Shown: positions 33,998-46,339 of the stretch, piece after piece
Layout of the letters: every line of letters begins with the position of its first letter
Position numbering within the stretch: the stretch's first letter is position 1
Program-made: the position numbers and the translations under genes
Assembly (NCBI RefSeq): GCF_001411555.2
Contig: NC_049912.1
Coordinates: forward strand, 21,126,341-21,190,340
DNA: 64,000 nt
DNA from: Juglans regia
Lineage: Eukaryota; Streptophyta; Magnoliopsida; Fagales; Juglandaceae
Direction: 5' to 3'
Notes under the pieces: model-generated
Database searches by the model: none
Seen by the model: only the letters and a program-made list of their open reading frames with translations
What the model was told of the DNA's origin: nothing

Positions 33998-36900
33998 ATG
34001 CAGGCGGTCTCGAATGCACGTAGGCTCTCTCGGGCTTTTAAATCTCCGATTCTTCTCAACTCGCATCGATTCCTCGCTCCCGATATTGGACTCTTTGAAG
34101 CTCCTCCAACTCCTCGTCCATGTCGCATTCACCGCAGCTTGTCTTCCCAAATCCCTTGGTCCTCAGGTTCAGTCCAAATTTAATTTTGTGTGAGTGTAAT
34201 GTTTGATTGCCGAGAATCTGTAGGGAAAAAAGTATCGAAATGAATTTGACTCTCAGGTTCCATCTCACGTTTGGTTTGTCGAAAAGGAAAAAACCTCAGC
34301 CTTACTATACTGTAATTTCAAATTTTAATTCATTTTTATTTAACTTTATGTTTGGTTGCCAAGGGAACTGAGCAAAAGAAGAGGAAAATAAATAAATAAA
34401 GGGGAGGGCGAAATTTTGACTCTTATGTCTCCACCAGAGAAGTTTGAGTGTTAATGTTTGTTCTCAAGTAATGCGTTAAGAACTTTTCTGGTATACCGCG
34501 TCACTGTAACTAAAAAGGCTTTTAAGTGATTTGATGAATGATTTTGAAACCTGAATATTTTTCTACTATAAGCAGACGTGATTCGAAGCAATCATTTGCA
34601 TACCGTACAGCGGTATTTTGTGATATCGAGGGCATGCTTTTCTTCGGAAGCGAGTACCACAGAAAGCAGTCCCACAGGTCATTGACTTTTCTGATGATTT
34701 GTTTTTTAGATTGCTCTTGAAGCTAAGTTTGATTATAGTTGCTTTATATTGCTGAATGCAGAGGCTGTGAAGGAGCTGTACGACAGAATGCTTGATTCTG
34801 TGGTTTCTAAAAGATCGATGCCCCCAAATGCTTGGCTGTGGTCATTGCTTGAAAATTGCAAAAGCAATGATGATATTAAACTTCTGTTTGATATCTTGCA
34901 AAACCTCCGAAGATTTGTAAGTTTTCTTCTTAATTATTCCATTAGATTTGTATAGTTTAAATTGTTGATAGTTGACAGTTCTTTGCTTTGGTTGCAGAGA
35001 TTGTCTAATCTACGTATTCATGCTGACTTTAATTGCAATCTGTGCCGAGAAATTACCAAGACGTGTGTTCGTGTAGGGGCCCTTGACTATGGTATGCCTT
35101 ACGATTTTTTGCTTATGCTTGATTTTGTCTTCTTTCCATTTTTCAGCATCCATTATGCTAAGGGAAATACTCTAGCCACAAATGGATTACACAAAAGTAA
35201 TCCCCACAAACCGATGTAGCATAATGTGGTTCGTCAGATTGTAAAGTAGATATAACAGACTACGTGAATCTACGTCAATTTGTAGAATTACTTTTATGTA
35301 ATCTCTTTGTCGCTGTACCAATACTCTTATACTAATTCTCTTTTGAGCTAATTTGCTGTGATAGTTGATTGTTTATACCTAGACTATTGACAAATCCATG
35401 CAGCTCAATTGCTGCTCTTGCATTTGGTTTCAGGAAATTTTCACTTGCAACACATCTTCAAATTATATTCTGAAGTTTTATCCATTGTGAACTCTGTGAT
35501 TTTATCAAGATTATTTGGTTTAAATTTGTGCAGGGAAGAAAGCATTGTGGAAGCATAATGTGTATGGCTTGGCTCCTAGTATTGGATCTGCCCACCATTT
35601 ACTGGTATCAATGACCTCTGAATCTTTTTATAAGGTTATTAGGGATCCAAAACCTTGAAAAAAAAATCCATAGGGGAATTGAATACTTTCTTAATACTAG
35701 CCCCAACCATTCCCTTCTACTCCAAAGAAAATAGAAAAATCCCCACAAAAGTTAGTTTTCTAGATTCGCCCCTGTTAAGGATCCTCTTTTTTTTTTTTTA
35801 TAAGTAGGATCCTCTTTTGTTTTTTGGCATGTGATGGATCACATTTTTTTTTGTTTTGTTCTTATAAGTTGGGAACTTGTTTCACATTTGAGCTTTTTTT
35901 AAATCCACTGCAGTTATATGCTAAGAATAACAATGATGCTAAGCTCATGGTGGACATAATGAAACTTATTAAGAGGAATGACTTACCGTTGCAACCTGGT
36001 ACAGTGGATATCGTTTTCAGGTATGTTGGTTATAACTTATGACTGCTTCATGCTTTGCTTTGCTTTCATGAAAACTTCAAATGTTTCACTTCCCAAGACA
36101 ATTCTTTAATTCTGAATTTATTGTCAATTTTGAAATCTTTTTTTTTATAAGTAAGAATTTTATTAATAGAAATATAGGCAATGCCTAAGTGCACAAGGGG
36201 ATCCTTTGTCCCCATTCCTTTTTGTCATTGTTATGGAGGCACTTAGCAGAATGATCTTGGCCTTGGTTAAGAGTGGCTTTGTGGTTGGATTCTCGGTTGG
36301 TGACCCCAATAGGGGTGCTCTTAACATTTCTCACTTGTTTGTAGATAATATATTGATATTTTGTGAGGTAGAACAAAACTAGATTCGGCATTAGGGGCAC
36401 TTTTAGGCCTCATTTGGTTACACAGATGAGATTAGATGAAATGAAAAGATAAATATGTGAATAGTAGTGAAATAATTTGTGAATAATAGTGAAATCGTTT
36501 GAGTTAAGATTTTTATGGAGTTTTAGGAAAAGAGAGAGAAAGTTGAATAACAAAATTATAAAGTTAAAAGAGGGTTAGGATATAATCTTTTAATATTATT
36601 TTTGTTTTGGGATTTGAAAAAGTTGAATTGTTTTTGCCGTTTTGTTTGGAAGTTTGTAAAGTTTTAATGATTAGGTAATAATTATATGAAAAATTTGAAT
36701 AGTTGAAATTGAAAAATGTTTGTGCTTGAATGATATATGGATGTTAAGATGAGATGAGATGAGATGGTTTCAAAGTTTTGTGAAACCAAACCAGACCTTA
36801 TTCTGTTTTGAAGCGGCATCAGGCTTGAAAATGAATTTCAATAAATTAGAGTTGGTAATGTTCGCAACATCCAACTGTTGGCTAACACTCTTGGATGTAA

Positions 36901-38034
36901 GGTTTCCTCTCTTCTCATTAGGAGTGTAAAATTTTCGGTTCGGATCGGACCGAAAACTTGTTTGGTCAGTTTAGGTCCTCCATTTGTGGGACCGATTGGG
37001 TTTCGGTCCGGTCCCGGGGTGGGGTGGGGTTTTTTCATCTCGGACCAAACCGGACTAGACCCGACCGACCGAACTACAAATATATATTTTTAAATATTTT
37101 TTTATAAATTATATATGTTATTTTATATAATAGTTATATAAGTGAATTATGTAATTTTCATCTAACCTATGACTATTGACAATATAAAATGTTAAATATA
37201 TAATTATTAATTAACTCATATCAGTTAACTAATATATAATTATCAATTTTGATAATTCGAACAACTTTTTTTAGGCTATTGTTAAGTAAAAAATGTGCAA
37301 ATAAAGTTAAATAGTTGTATTATTCAAAATTATAAACATTGTGGGTTTTTTTTTGTCTCTACTAATGGGCTGAAAATACACATTGCGGGCTTTTTTGTAT
37401 ACTTCAAGAATGATGGATTTTTTTGTATGATTGGGCCCCTATTTGAAATTGGCCCAGACCGATATGGACCGATAGCTAACGGTCTGATCCAGTCCACTAG
37501 GAGTGATCGGTCCAGTCCAGTCCAGTCCGGGAAAACGATGGACCATCCCCCCCATACCAGACCGATTTACACCCCTACTTTTCATGAATTACCTTGGTCT
37601 TCCTTTGGGGGCAGCCACAAGGGCTAAATCGATTTGGGATACAGTGATTGAGAATATTGAATGTAGATTGGCAGGTTGGAAGAGATTGTACTTGCTGAAA
37701 GATTGTAGGATCACCTTAATCAAAAGCACTCTGCCTAATTTACCAACGTATTTCTTATCGTTCTTCCCAATTCCAGCAAGTGGTGACCCGTATTGATAAA
37801 TTTCATTGTGATTTCCTTTAGAGTGGGTTTGGAGGATGATTTCAAATTCCATTTGGTTAAGTGGGAAAATGTATGCTCCCCAATCTCTTTTGGTGGGTTA
37901 GGAATAAGAAATCTGAAAATTTCCAATCGGGCTTTACTTGAGAAGTGGTTATGGCGATATAATATGGAACCAGAAGCCTTATGAAAGTCGGTGATTGACT
38001 TCAAATATGGAGGTTTGTGTGTGTGTGTGTGTGT

Positions 38035-38066
<32 letters not shown>

Positions 38067-41000
38067 CACTAGGGAGGCACGTGAGGTTTATGGAGTGGGA
38101 GTATGGAAGCACATTAGACGAGGGTAGGGGTGTCAAATCGTGTTAACGGGTTGTGTTTGTGTCGCGTCAAGGCATGTATATTATACTATATCGGTCAATC
38201 CAAACACGACCCGTTAAGCTTATCGTGTCAAAATCTCAAATCTTAACATGACCTATTAACATAATGGGTGGACACGACACAACCCGTTAGTGAATACTAC
38301 GAAATAGGTGGACCCGACACGACCTGTTTATGTATATGGGTTTAACAAACCAGAAATTAATCCGTTTGACCTGATTAAGTTTAGCATAATTTTCTATAAA
38401 TATTAAAATCACAATATCTATAAAAAATATAAAACTAACTATAGTCCAAAGTTACAATTCAAACAATAAAAATATTGAAATTAAAATCTCAACAATTTTA
38501 CTTTTAGATATAAGGGTATAATTGTAATTTTAACTTTCTTAACCGGTCATAATGGGATATAATGGGTCAAAAAGTTGACCCGTTATCAACCTTTTAAGCA
38601 ATTGTGTCTTAACGGGTTAACCCATTTTGACCCGAACCCGTTAAGACTAAACTTAAACCCGCTATTATTGTGTTGTGTTTATGTTAGGTTAATTGGTCAT
38701 GTCACATATTGTCATCTCTAGACGATGGTTTGGGGGGGGGGTTGCTGTCACACTAGACTTGTGTTGGGAGATGGCTCTAGAATAAAATTCTGGAGTGACT
38801 TATGGTGTGGAGATAACGCCCTTAAGGACTCATTTTCTTCAGTTTTCAGGATTGCATGTGAGAAAGAAGTTTTGGTGGCTGATTTTATGGAGATATCTAG
38901 TGACCTTGTCCAATGGAATGTGAACTTCACTAGGGCGGCCAAGATTGGGAAGTTGGTAGCTTTGAGGATTTGTTTAGTCTTCTGTACTCCATGAGACCGA
39001 GCACTTAAGGAGCTAACATGTTGTGATGGGTACCCGCAGGTAAAGGTACATTCTCATTTAGCTCTTTCTATAAGTCTCTCACACAATCGCAAAACAATCA
39101 TTTTCCCTGGAGAATGATTGGGTGAAATAAGGCGCCTCTCAAAGCGGCATCTTTTGCTTGGACAGCTTCTTCGGGCAAGATTTGAAGATGGATAACTTAC
39201 GAGAACGCAATGTAATTATAGTGGATTGGTGCTGTATGTGCAAGAAAAGTGGTAAGATTGTGGATCATCTTCTACTGCATTGTAAGGTTGCTAGAGCGTT
39301 ATGGAATGATGTATTCAGCAGGTTAGAGCTACCTTGGGTTATGCTTGCCACATCGGTTGAGCTTTTGGCTAGTTGGACAAATTTAAGAGGTATTCCACAA
39401 ATCATAGCCGTATGAAAGATGGTTCCTATTTGTATCATGTAGTGCTTATGGCAAGAGTGAAATGACTAGATGTTCGAAGACGAGGAGTGCTCGTTAGAGG
39501 GAACTTAGATTACTTTTTGTTAGAACTTTATTTCTATGGGCCATAGCTGTAGATTTTAATAGACTTGGTTTTCATGATTTTCTTGTTTCCATTTCTTCTT
39601 CCTAAATAGGTATTATCTCGTGTATACCATCTTGTGTACTTGGGCTATGCTTATTCTTATTTATACAATTGTTTACTTATAAAAAAGAAGGTAATCTAGA
39701 CTGAACTCGGCAAGTGGTTAGGGCACTTATCTAGCTTCAAAGAAAGTTGATACCTGCTGATTTATTGCAAAGGTTTAGATTTTTGTTTTTCAATAATTCG
39801 TTGATGCTTTTCTTAAAATGATTTTGATCTTGTATTTATGTTGACCAATTGCAGCATTTGTTACAATACGGATAATTGGCAGTTGATGTCCAAGTACTCG
39901 AAAAAGTTCATCAAGGCTGGAGTAAAATTACGACAAACTTCATTTGATGCATGGATGGAATTTGCTGCTAAAATAGGTACCTGCAAATTCTATGTTCTCT
40001 TATTTTAGGTTCAAATTTGTGTTTATGTTCTATATCCATGCTTACTGTCTCATTTTGGATGCCTATAGTGGTTTGTGGGTAGGATTTAGGACCGTAAGCC
40101 ATCCATAAAGTTAGTAAAGTTCCCTGAAATATGCCATATTCTGTGGTGCATGCTATCGTATGCTTTAATACTTAAATGTGCATTTAAAAAAACAATCATA
40201 TGCTTTTAAACTTATTGTGTACTGGTTTGCATCTGGCTTTGGTACTTCTACACTGTATTTCTCTTAAAATTGTGCTCCCTCTGTCCCACGGTGGGGCCTT
40301 GCTTTCCTTTTAGGATTACCCAAAATAAGCGTCCTCTTCCCAAAAGTCACACATTTACATCTTCATCTTTCCATACTACCCTTGCTTCCTTGAAAAAGGG
40401 AAGCAAGACATTAAAATCACAATATCTGCAATGGAGATGCTCATTATGAATTGGAGGGAGTATCGTTTGGTTAGTTTGGTTTAAACAAGGTAATGAATAT
40501 ATTTTTATATAGGAATGGCTGAGAGGAGTTTTTTGATTACTCAATATCGGTTACCATGAAGCAGATATATTTATTAATTAGGCTATATGAATATATTGAT
40601 CTGAGACTATGGAAACACTCAGGTTTCTGCTACTTCATCAGGGCAACAGTCCAATATAGGAGCAAGAAACCCACATCTTTGGATTTCCAGTTTTCTAGTG
40701 TAGGGAGTTTTGATGATTTCAATTACGTTTTCCGTTATCCAGTTAGGGTGTAGTTGAAGGAAAATCATTAGGTCTGGAGTATTTAAGACGTTGTACTCCC
40801 ATTCCATCATGTAATTAAAACTGCTTATGTAAAGATTAATTTTAATTAACATAGGATGGGAGTACCACTTGTCCATACTCCAGGAGTACCTAATAATTAC
40901 TTGCAGTTGAAGGATTTCTTATGAAGTTAAATATTACCACCCATATTTTTTTTTTGAAAGCTTTTCATGGTAATGCTGTCTTGTTCTTACCCTACTACCC

Positions 41001-42343
41001 AGGAAATCCAGTTTCTACAATGATATGCGTTGTTTGCAGAAAAGGGGCATCTTTATGAGCCATACCAACATCTTGAAAATCATGCCATCCTTTCTCTGAA
41101 AAATAATTAATTTCTGTTATCCGAAGAACCGCTTCATTGTATGCAAAGATTTTCACGTTTTTCCTTTGCAGGAGATACTGAGACACTATGGAAAATTGAG
41201 AAGTTGAGATCGGAGTCAATGAGGCAGCATACTCTTGTGAGTGGGTTTTCATGCGCCAAGGTAATAAATTTCATACCATCAAGTTATTTGCCCCGTTTCT
41301 GTGAGGAAATTAATTTTGAGATCCGAATGTAATGTGATTGCCAATTTATTTGCACTCTATGTTGTATGGAAGTTGGAACGTCTCATAGTGGGGGCTCTAT
41401 AAATTGTTCGAGGGTCATTGCTCTTGTACTGTATAAAAAAAAGGGCTATTATCTTATGTTTTCTTTTTATTTATTGTCTTTTTTATTTTTTTAAATTTTG
41501 TTTTTAACTACAAAATTGAGCTTTTTTGGGCAGCCCCAGTTGAGGTTTCGGTCAGAATGTAAGCCTAAGCCTCTGTTTGATGTCCTTGCAGGGTTTTCTA
41601 TTAGAACGTAAGCCTGAGGATGCTGCTGCCATCATTCAAGTCTTACATCAGGTGACTACCATTTTATGGGCTTGGATTATATTCTAGGTGACCTCTTCAG
41701 GCAGTGCTGATCATATTGATAGCACGCCTAGAGCGGAAATTACTTTTCTAAGTTTCTGTGAGGTCAGGCTTTACTTATTGAAACACATAAAGGGCTGGGA
41801 ATCATAAATATTGCATCCTATTGTCTGAGTTTTCAGTTTTTCTAAATAGCTATAAAAGGTACTGTTTGCTTTCTAGCCACTAGTTGATGCGTTCTTGTTA
41901 CTTTATTGGAAGTCAAGGGCCAAAAAACATGATATTTTGTATGTTCCTTTATTGGAAGACGTGGTTACCTATATCTAATCCAATCCAAACAACTTTAATG
42001 TTAGATGTTTTGTTAAAGCCATTGGTATTTATGCATGCAGAGTTTATCTGATGCAAAGAAGTCGGGCATCATGATTGAACTCCAAAAGCTGGTAAACGAG
42101 TGGACAGTGGAGGTTATCAAGCGCCAAAAAAAAGAGGACAGGAAGGTACTCCTTTTAATAATTTTAAGAATTTAACTTCTAGAATATGAGCTTATGCATT
42201 TGTGTCCACATTCTCTCGATCAGGCATTAGCTGAATATTTGCAATCAGATATTCCTGCTATGGTAAGTTGTCTATTAAACATGGGCATAGAGGCTAGTGT
42301 AAGCATCGAAGACCTAACTGGAAAGGAAGGTATTCTTTATTGA
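33998..42343 (+). CDS. Mitochondrial PPR-like helical-repeat protein, 11 exons
   Basis: Exons: 33998-34166, 34576-34677, 34762-34916, 34998-35091, 35534-35604, 35914-36020, 39855-39976, 41172-41260, 41592-41651, 42041-42145, 42224-42343. Phases agree and the total is 1194 nt, 397 aa. The N-terminus [20 protein letters not shown] is Arg/Ser-rich and amphipathic, a mitochondrial targeting peptide. An in-frame upstream ATG at 33902 exists, but the 33998 start gives the better targeting signal. Exons 3-10 form serial helical hairpins ([41 protein letters not shown]) resembling degenerate pentatricopeptide repeats, followed by a charged stretch ([11 protein letters not shown]) and an acidic tail. 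PPR proteins usually bind organellar RNA; repeats here are atypical, so this is an inference. Intron 6 is swollen to 3.8 kb by nested elements. Confidence 0.82.
35778..35818 (-). mobile_element. Ultra-short LINE-tail insertion in PPR-like intron 5 (antisense)
   Basis: Perfect 13-bp direct repeats AGGATCCTCTTTT (35778-35790, 35806-35818) flank a 15-nt insert whose minus strand reads ACTTATAAAAAAAAA. It is the same tail as in the two lipase introns and at the LINE D 3' end. Confidence 0.82.
36406..36797. mobile_element. Tourist-like MITE, copy 3 (defining copy)
   Basis: 392 bp, beginning GGCCTCATTTGGTT and ending AACCAAACCAGACC, flanked by TTA on both sides (36403-36405, 36798-36800). TTA duplication with GGCC..TTTGG termini is the PIF/Harbinger signature. 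The interrupted LINE reading (GGGGCACTTTTA then TTCTGTTTTGAAG) resumes across it, giving an empty-site reconstruction in place. Confidence 0.85.
36919..37577. mobile_element. hAT-like non-autonomous element in LINE D (first)
   Basis: 659 bp, beginning TAGGAGTGTAAA and ending TTTACACCCCTA, with 8-bp duplications CTTCTCAT (36911-36918) and CTTTTCAT (37578-37585). The ends are rich in 'cggtccgg/accgaac' words around an AT-rich core. No transposase. Confidence 0.82.
38017..38066. repeat. (GT)n / (GGGGT)n microsatellite
   Basis: About ten GT units followed by repeats of GGGGTG within the LINE D sequence. Confidence 0.85.
38125..38720. mobile_element. hAT-like non-autonomous element in LINE D (second)
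   Basis: 596 bp, beginning TAGGGGTGTCAAATC and ending ATTGTCATCTCTA, with 8-bp duplications GACGAGGG (38117-38124) and GACGATGG (38721-38728). It contains repeated 'acccgttaa/ttaacgggt' words. No transposase. Confidence 0.82.
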
Positions 42344-43933
42344 AGAAAATGGAGGTTGAAAGTTGAGATCTGAAGCTCTGTGCACTCTTGACCATATGTT
42401 TTAACCGGTACTGGTTGGGAATGAGCACTTCCATATTTTCCCCATTTACTAAGAGACGTCTAAAGCCCTCGTGAGCATCCTCTAACCTCTACAAAGGTCT
42501 TTGTTTTCTATTTGGTATGCATTTCTTTTGTTTTGATCGACTCTACGATTATTGTCGTTCATTTGGCTGTTCTAAACATGTACATTTTGAATCTACTGGG
42601 TAGATTTGAGGGACAATGCCAGAAAATTTTTGTGGGTTTTAATATCTGATTTGTCCGGATGATTTTGCAAAGCAGGTGTTGGGCCTCTAATTCTAGGTAG
42701 CAGTTTCATACCTTTATTCCAATTTTTATGAGATTGAAATAAATGCTGGATCGGAATTGTTGATTGTCCTGTTGTAGACTATCTCCATTTTTTTTGTTTG
42801 CCCTTTATCAACACAAGATTGTTATCAGTGCCTTGCATGGTAGAGAGCATCATTCTCGTTTAACCATTTGAAATTATAATTTTCTATGATTTCATCAGCA
42901 TCACAGAAAATGTTTTGGTTCCGCCCGTAGGGCAATCAACCTCCCTCCCTCCCTCTCCCTTAAAACTAACAAGCATTTAATTCGGTTATTGGTAGCTATT
43001 TGATGGTTTGCTTTTGTTACATCTCCAAGTCTTGCCATTTTCAGAATGGCTTTATCATGGAACATTCTTGCTATAGGTTGGCCGATGTTGCATTTTTTCG
43101 CTTCGATGACTTGACGGATAAACATGAAATGACAATGTGACTTCGGTTGTGTTTGGTTGTTGAACCAAACTCAGCCCATTTCAAACTAAATTATTGATGG
43201 AATGTATTAATTTTTCAATTTTTCATAAAAAAGTTCTTAATCTAAAAAGTTAAACTCATCTTAATAGGACTCACAAAATAGTACTATTGTGAGCTCTCAA
43301 AGTTGTTGAGCTCTTTGTCCGACTAGGTTTTCCTTTTGTCCGATGCCTTGAAGAAGTGAACTGGCCGTCTTGAGTTCCTCCATCAACCTTGGCTTCTAAA
43401 CACGATTTGAAAATGTCAAGTTCAGTAGAAGAAGCCATATTTTCGGTCGACGTTGTAGCCTACCTTAATTAACACCTCTCAAAGAGCACTTGGGAACTCT
43501 CTCTCCTTTGCTTCCTCGTACCATCAAACGTCAATATGCTTATTGGATTAACCTACAAATTCCTCTAAAATTATTTTTCAATTCATTTCACCACCAACAT
43601 TTGTAATTGTGTTAATTTTCCTTAGATAGTTTTTATTTTTTCCTTAATTTTCTCGTTTTACGTTTTCAAATCTCTCTCTCTCTCTCTCTCTAATTTCTTG
43701 TTAAAAATTTTCTTTTCTTTTCCACTCAATAGAGAGATTTTCCAAATGAAAGCACAATATAAGATAAATTAATAGCATGGGTGAAGTATATATAGGGATA
43801 TTACACGCTAATTAATTAGGTTCTCTCATTCACGTACGTACGCAAATAAGACCAAATTAATACAAGTGGCTCTTATGACAATCGGCTAAAAAAAAAAAAT
43901 AATAATAAGCTTTGCAGTACTTGGCCAACATCT
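42344..43933. other. Intergenic between convergent PPR-like and CASP-like genes
   Basis: Contains both 3' UTRs. There is a (CT)n run near 43674-43692 and a small palindrome 'gtttggttgttgaaccaaac' near 43150. No coding region is seen. Confidence 0.5.
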
Positions 43934-46191
43934 CTACTTGGACTTCTCGTGGAGTCTCAAGGCAGAAAACACAACCAGCAAGATGAATGCCACTGCTCCA
44001 ATCACAGAAACTACGATAGATGCTGCTACTTGCCCACAAAACTTTCCAAACACATAACACACTTTTCCCCACCGCAAGTGAGAGTTCCCGTGGTAGCCAA
44101 TTAAGCCAATGGCGGTGGCGGCTCCGGTGCCGGAGAACAGCAATGCCACCATCAGTGTATCAAGGACAAGGATCATCGATCCTAAGATGATGTTTTCACC
44201 CGTGCTTGTGAATGTGAGGAGCATAGAGAGGGCTGCATATGAACATGCTATGATATTTGTCACCATTAGGTACCTAGCAAAAAGATCTTTGAGATGTTAA
44301 TTTCGATCTCTTTTTTTTTTTTTTTTTTTTCTTCTCCTTGGTGGTTGATAATTAGAAAATGTAGTATAAATAGCACGAATTGGGAACAATGTGAGACCCC
44401 AAAAAAAAAAAAAATAGTGTATCGTATAAATGCATTTCGTCAGTTCCTTTTCTGTCCCTGTAGAAGGGTCCTTAAATAAATATTGTAGGATTTTAGGTGC
44501 AACTCATGGTATTTAAGAGCTTTGACTTTTGATGCATTTCCTTAAAAATCTTCTCATTTAGCCTTATAGATCAATCTTACTTTTTTTTTCACCTTTAATC
44601 GCATATATTTTTATAAAAATAAAATAAATATGATTTTATTAATAAGCCCTCACTTTTAACAGATGAATTCCATTTATTCTTATTCATAAATCTTAAAATA
44701 TTACAACTGATTAATGTCACTACAAGTTTTTAATATGAATAGTACTACATATACTTATAATTTTATCTACAAAATCTATTTTATCAGTTTTTTTTTTTTT
44801 AAATTTCATAATTTTCAACATATCAATAGATAATATTATATCAGTATGTATTATTATGTAAGTAAAAACTATAAATACAAATAGGATTTTCTTTTAATAT
44901 TACCTAGCTACAACATTTATTCTTCATTTAATATTATCCAAAATATTTATATGAGCAGTAATACATAATGTAGGATTCTATCTTTCTAACTCTCCTCTAC
45001 TTAATATTCTCAAGTTCAAAGAACAACTCAAAGAATAATATTTTCTACTCTTGTACTCAATGCTATGCTTCCATGATCGATTCATTTGGGTCCCCGAAAG
45101 TATTTGTGGGGATCCAACAAAATTAAGAAGCGGGCCATAAATTAACCCCCGTATTGAATGAGATGAAACATATTTTATATCCAAACAGCGCCTTAAGTAT
45201 CCAATCCAAACAGGGCCTTATAAAGTATCGGCCAATCTATTTGACGCTAGCAGTTCCCAAACAAAACTAATATTATAAGAGTAATTTTACATATAACCGT
45301 TAAGTGAGTATATACGTAAATACTGCATAATCACTTTGAAAAAAAGTAGGTTCTACTATTAAAAAATTAATTTTTTTATGTAGATCTCATATTTTATTCA
45401 TTTTTTTCAAAGAGATTACACGACAGTTGCACAATTCACGATTGTAAATATATTTTTTCATTTGCAAAACTTATTGCTTTACCTACTTGGAGTAAGGAAA
45501 AAATCACTTAATTAGCTAGTTTTTTTTTTTTTTTTTGTCAAAAAATAATACACCTAATTAGAAAAAGATAATTTTCTTGATTTAAGTTTTTAAACTTTAC
45601 ATAATTATCCTATATATATTTAAAATAGAGTTGTAAAAAAGTTGTATGCATATTATTACTGAACTAATTCAATGTAAGTGTTCACAATCGAGTGGATCTA
45701 TACGCTCGGCGGGTTGAGCCGAGGGGTAGACTTGTTTTTCCCCCTTCTATCATAGTGAATATCTAAGGGTATATATACGTAGATCATGTACTCTATTTAT
45801 TCGAGTTAAGTGGTGTTCAATTTCTATATGAACAGTAAGATAAATAATTTTCTATGGACACGTGAGAATAAATCAATTACAAAGATAGTAATAAGGTTAA
45901 ATAAAAGAATACAAATTAGAGAAAAAGAGGAGTTTGAAAAACAACATACACAAAGGCAGACAAGTAATGCCATTTAGCAGAGACTGGAACATTCAGAGGT
46001 GGCAGGCTTGCCACCAGCTCAATTGGGACAATCGCACTCTGCTTGTCCACACCAACAAGTATGGCAGCCACCAAAGTCAGTGCTAAGGCCAAAAGCCTTA
46101 GGAGTAATTCACAACGCTTGGCTGTTCTTCCATTTCCCATCTTCGCTTCCTTCCCATTCCTCTCCAACCCATCCACCCCTCCTACCTGCAT
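43934..46191 (-). CDS. CASP-like membrane protein (CASPL, 1E-type), 2 exons
   Basis: Exon 1 is 46191-45950 and exon 2 is 44273-43934, joined by a 1676-bp GT..AG intron at phase 2, giving 193 aa. Four membrane segments are evident: after the basic CELLLRLLALALTLVAAILVGV start, at NIIACSYAALSMLLTF, at MILVLDTLMVALLFSG, and near the end at SIVVSVIGAVAFILLVVF. The conserved Arg of helix 1 and Asp of helix 3 (LVLDTLM) that define the CASP/MARVEL-like fold are present, as is 'KQSAIVPIELVASLPPLNVPVSAKWHYLSAFVY' in the first loop. Family members form plasma-membrane scaffolds; true CASPs organise the Casparian strip, while CASPLs have less defined roles. Resembles subgroup 1E by eye. Confidence 0.92.
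45281..45452. mobile_element. AT-rich palindromic MITE in the CASP-like intron
   Basis: Starts 'gagtaattttacatataaccg' and ends 'cacgattgtaaatat', with 'cactttgaaaaaaagta' mirrored by 'tttttttcaaagagatta'. It is the same family as 17975-18147. Confidence 0.5.
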
Positions 46192-46297
46192 GGCTTTGTT
46201 CTGATTCTACGACGTTGCTATCAAGACTAGCTCCAAGAAAAAAACAAAAGGGTACTGAAATCTTGGAGAGATCAGTGAAGAAGAAGTGGATGTGGAG

Positions 46298-46303
46298 CTT
46301 TAA

Positions 46304-46307
<4 letters not shown>
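46298..46307 (-). promoter_or_regulatory. Candidate TATA element of the CASP-like gene
   Basis: The minus strand reads CTATTTAAAG about 108 bases upstream of the ATG at 46191, just downstream of a GA-repeat. Spacing is plausible for a TATA box with a ~75-nt leader. Confidence 0.4.

Positions 46308-46338
<31 letters not shown>
46306..46338. repeat. (AG)n microsatellite in the CASP-like promoter
   Basis: About 16 uninterrupted AG units. Such GA tracts are common in plant proximal promoters. Confidence 0.95.

Positions 46339-46339
<1 letters not shown>

Larger units (their letters stand above)
36139..39690 (+). mobile_element. LINE D: 5'-truncated L1-type element in PPR-like intron 6 with nested MITEs
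   Basis: Coding homology starts at about 36196 ([20 protein letters not shown], then [13 protein letters not shown], the FADD region changed to FVDN). It continues through YLGLPLGA near 37590 and [10 protein letters not shown] near 38900 to a zinc-binding [18 protein letters not shown] at about 39230-39290. The 3' end is TTTACTTATAAAAAAG near 39690. Only the RT C-terminal half onward is present. Three MITEs split it (36406-36797, 36919-37577, 38125-38720). Left of 36196 lies about 57 bp of the same family's 3' end in antisense. It is in the same orientation as the host gene. Confidence 0.82.
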
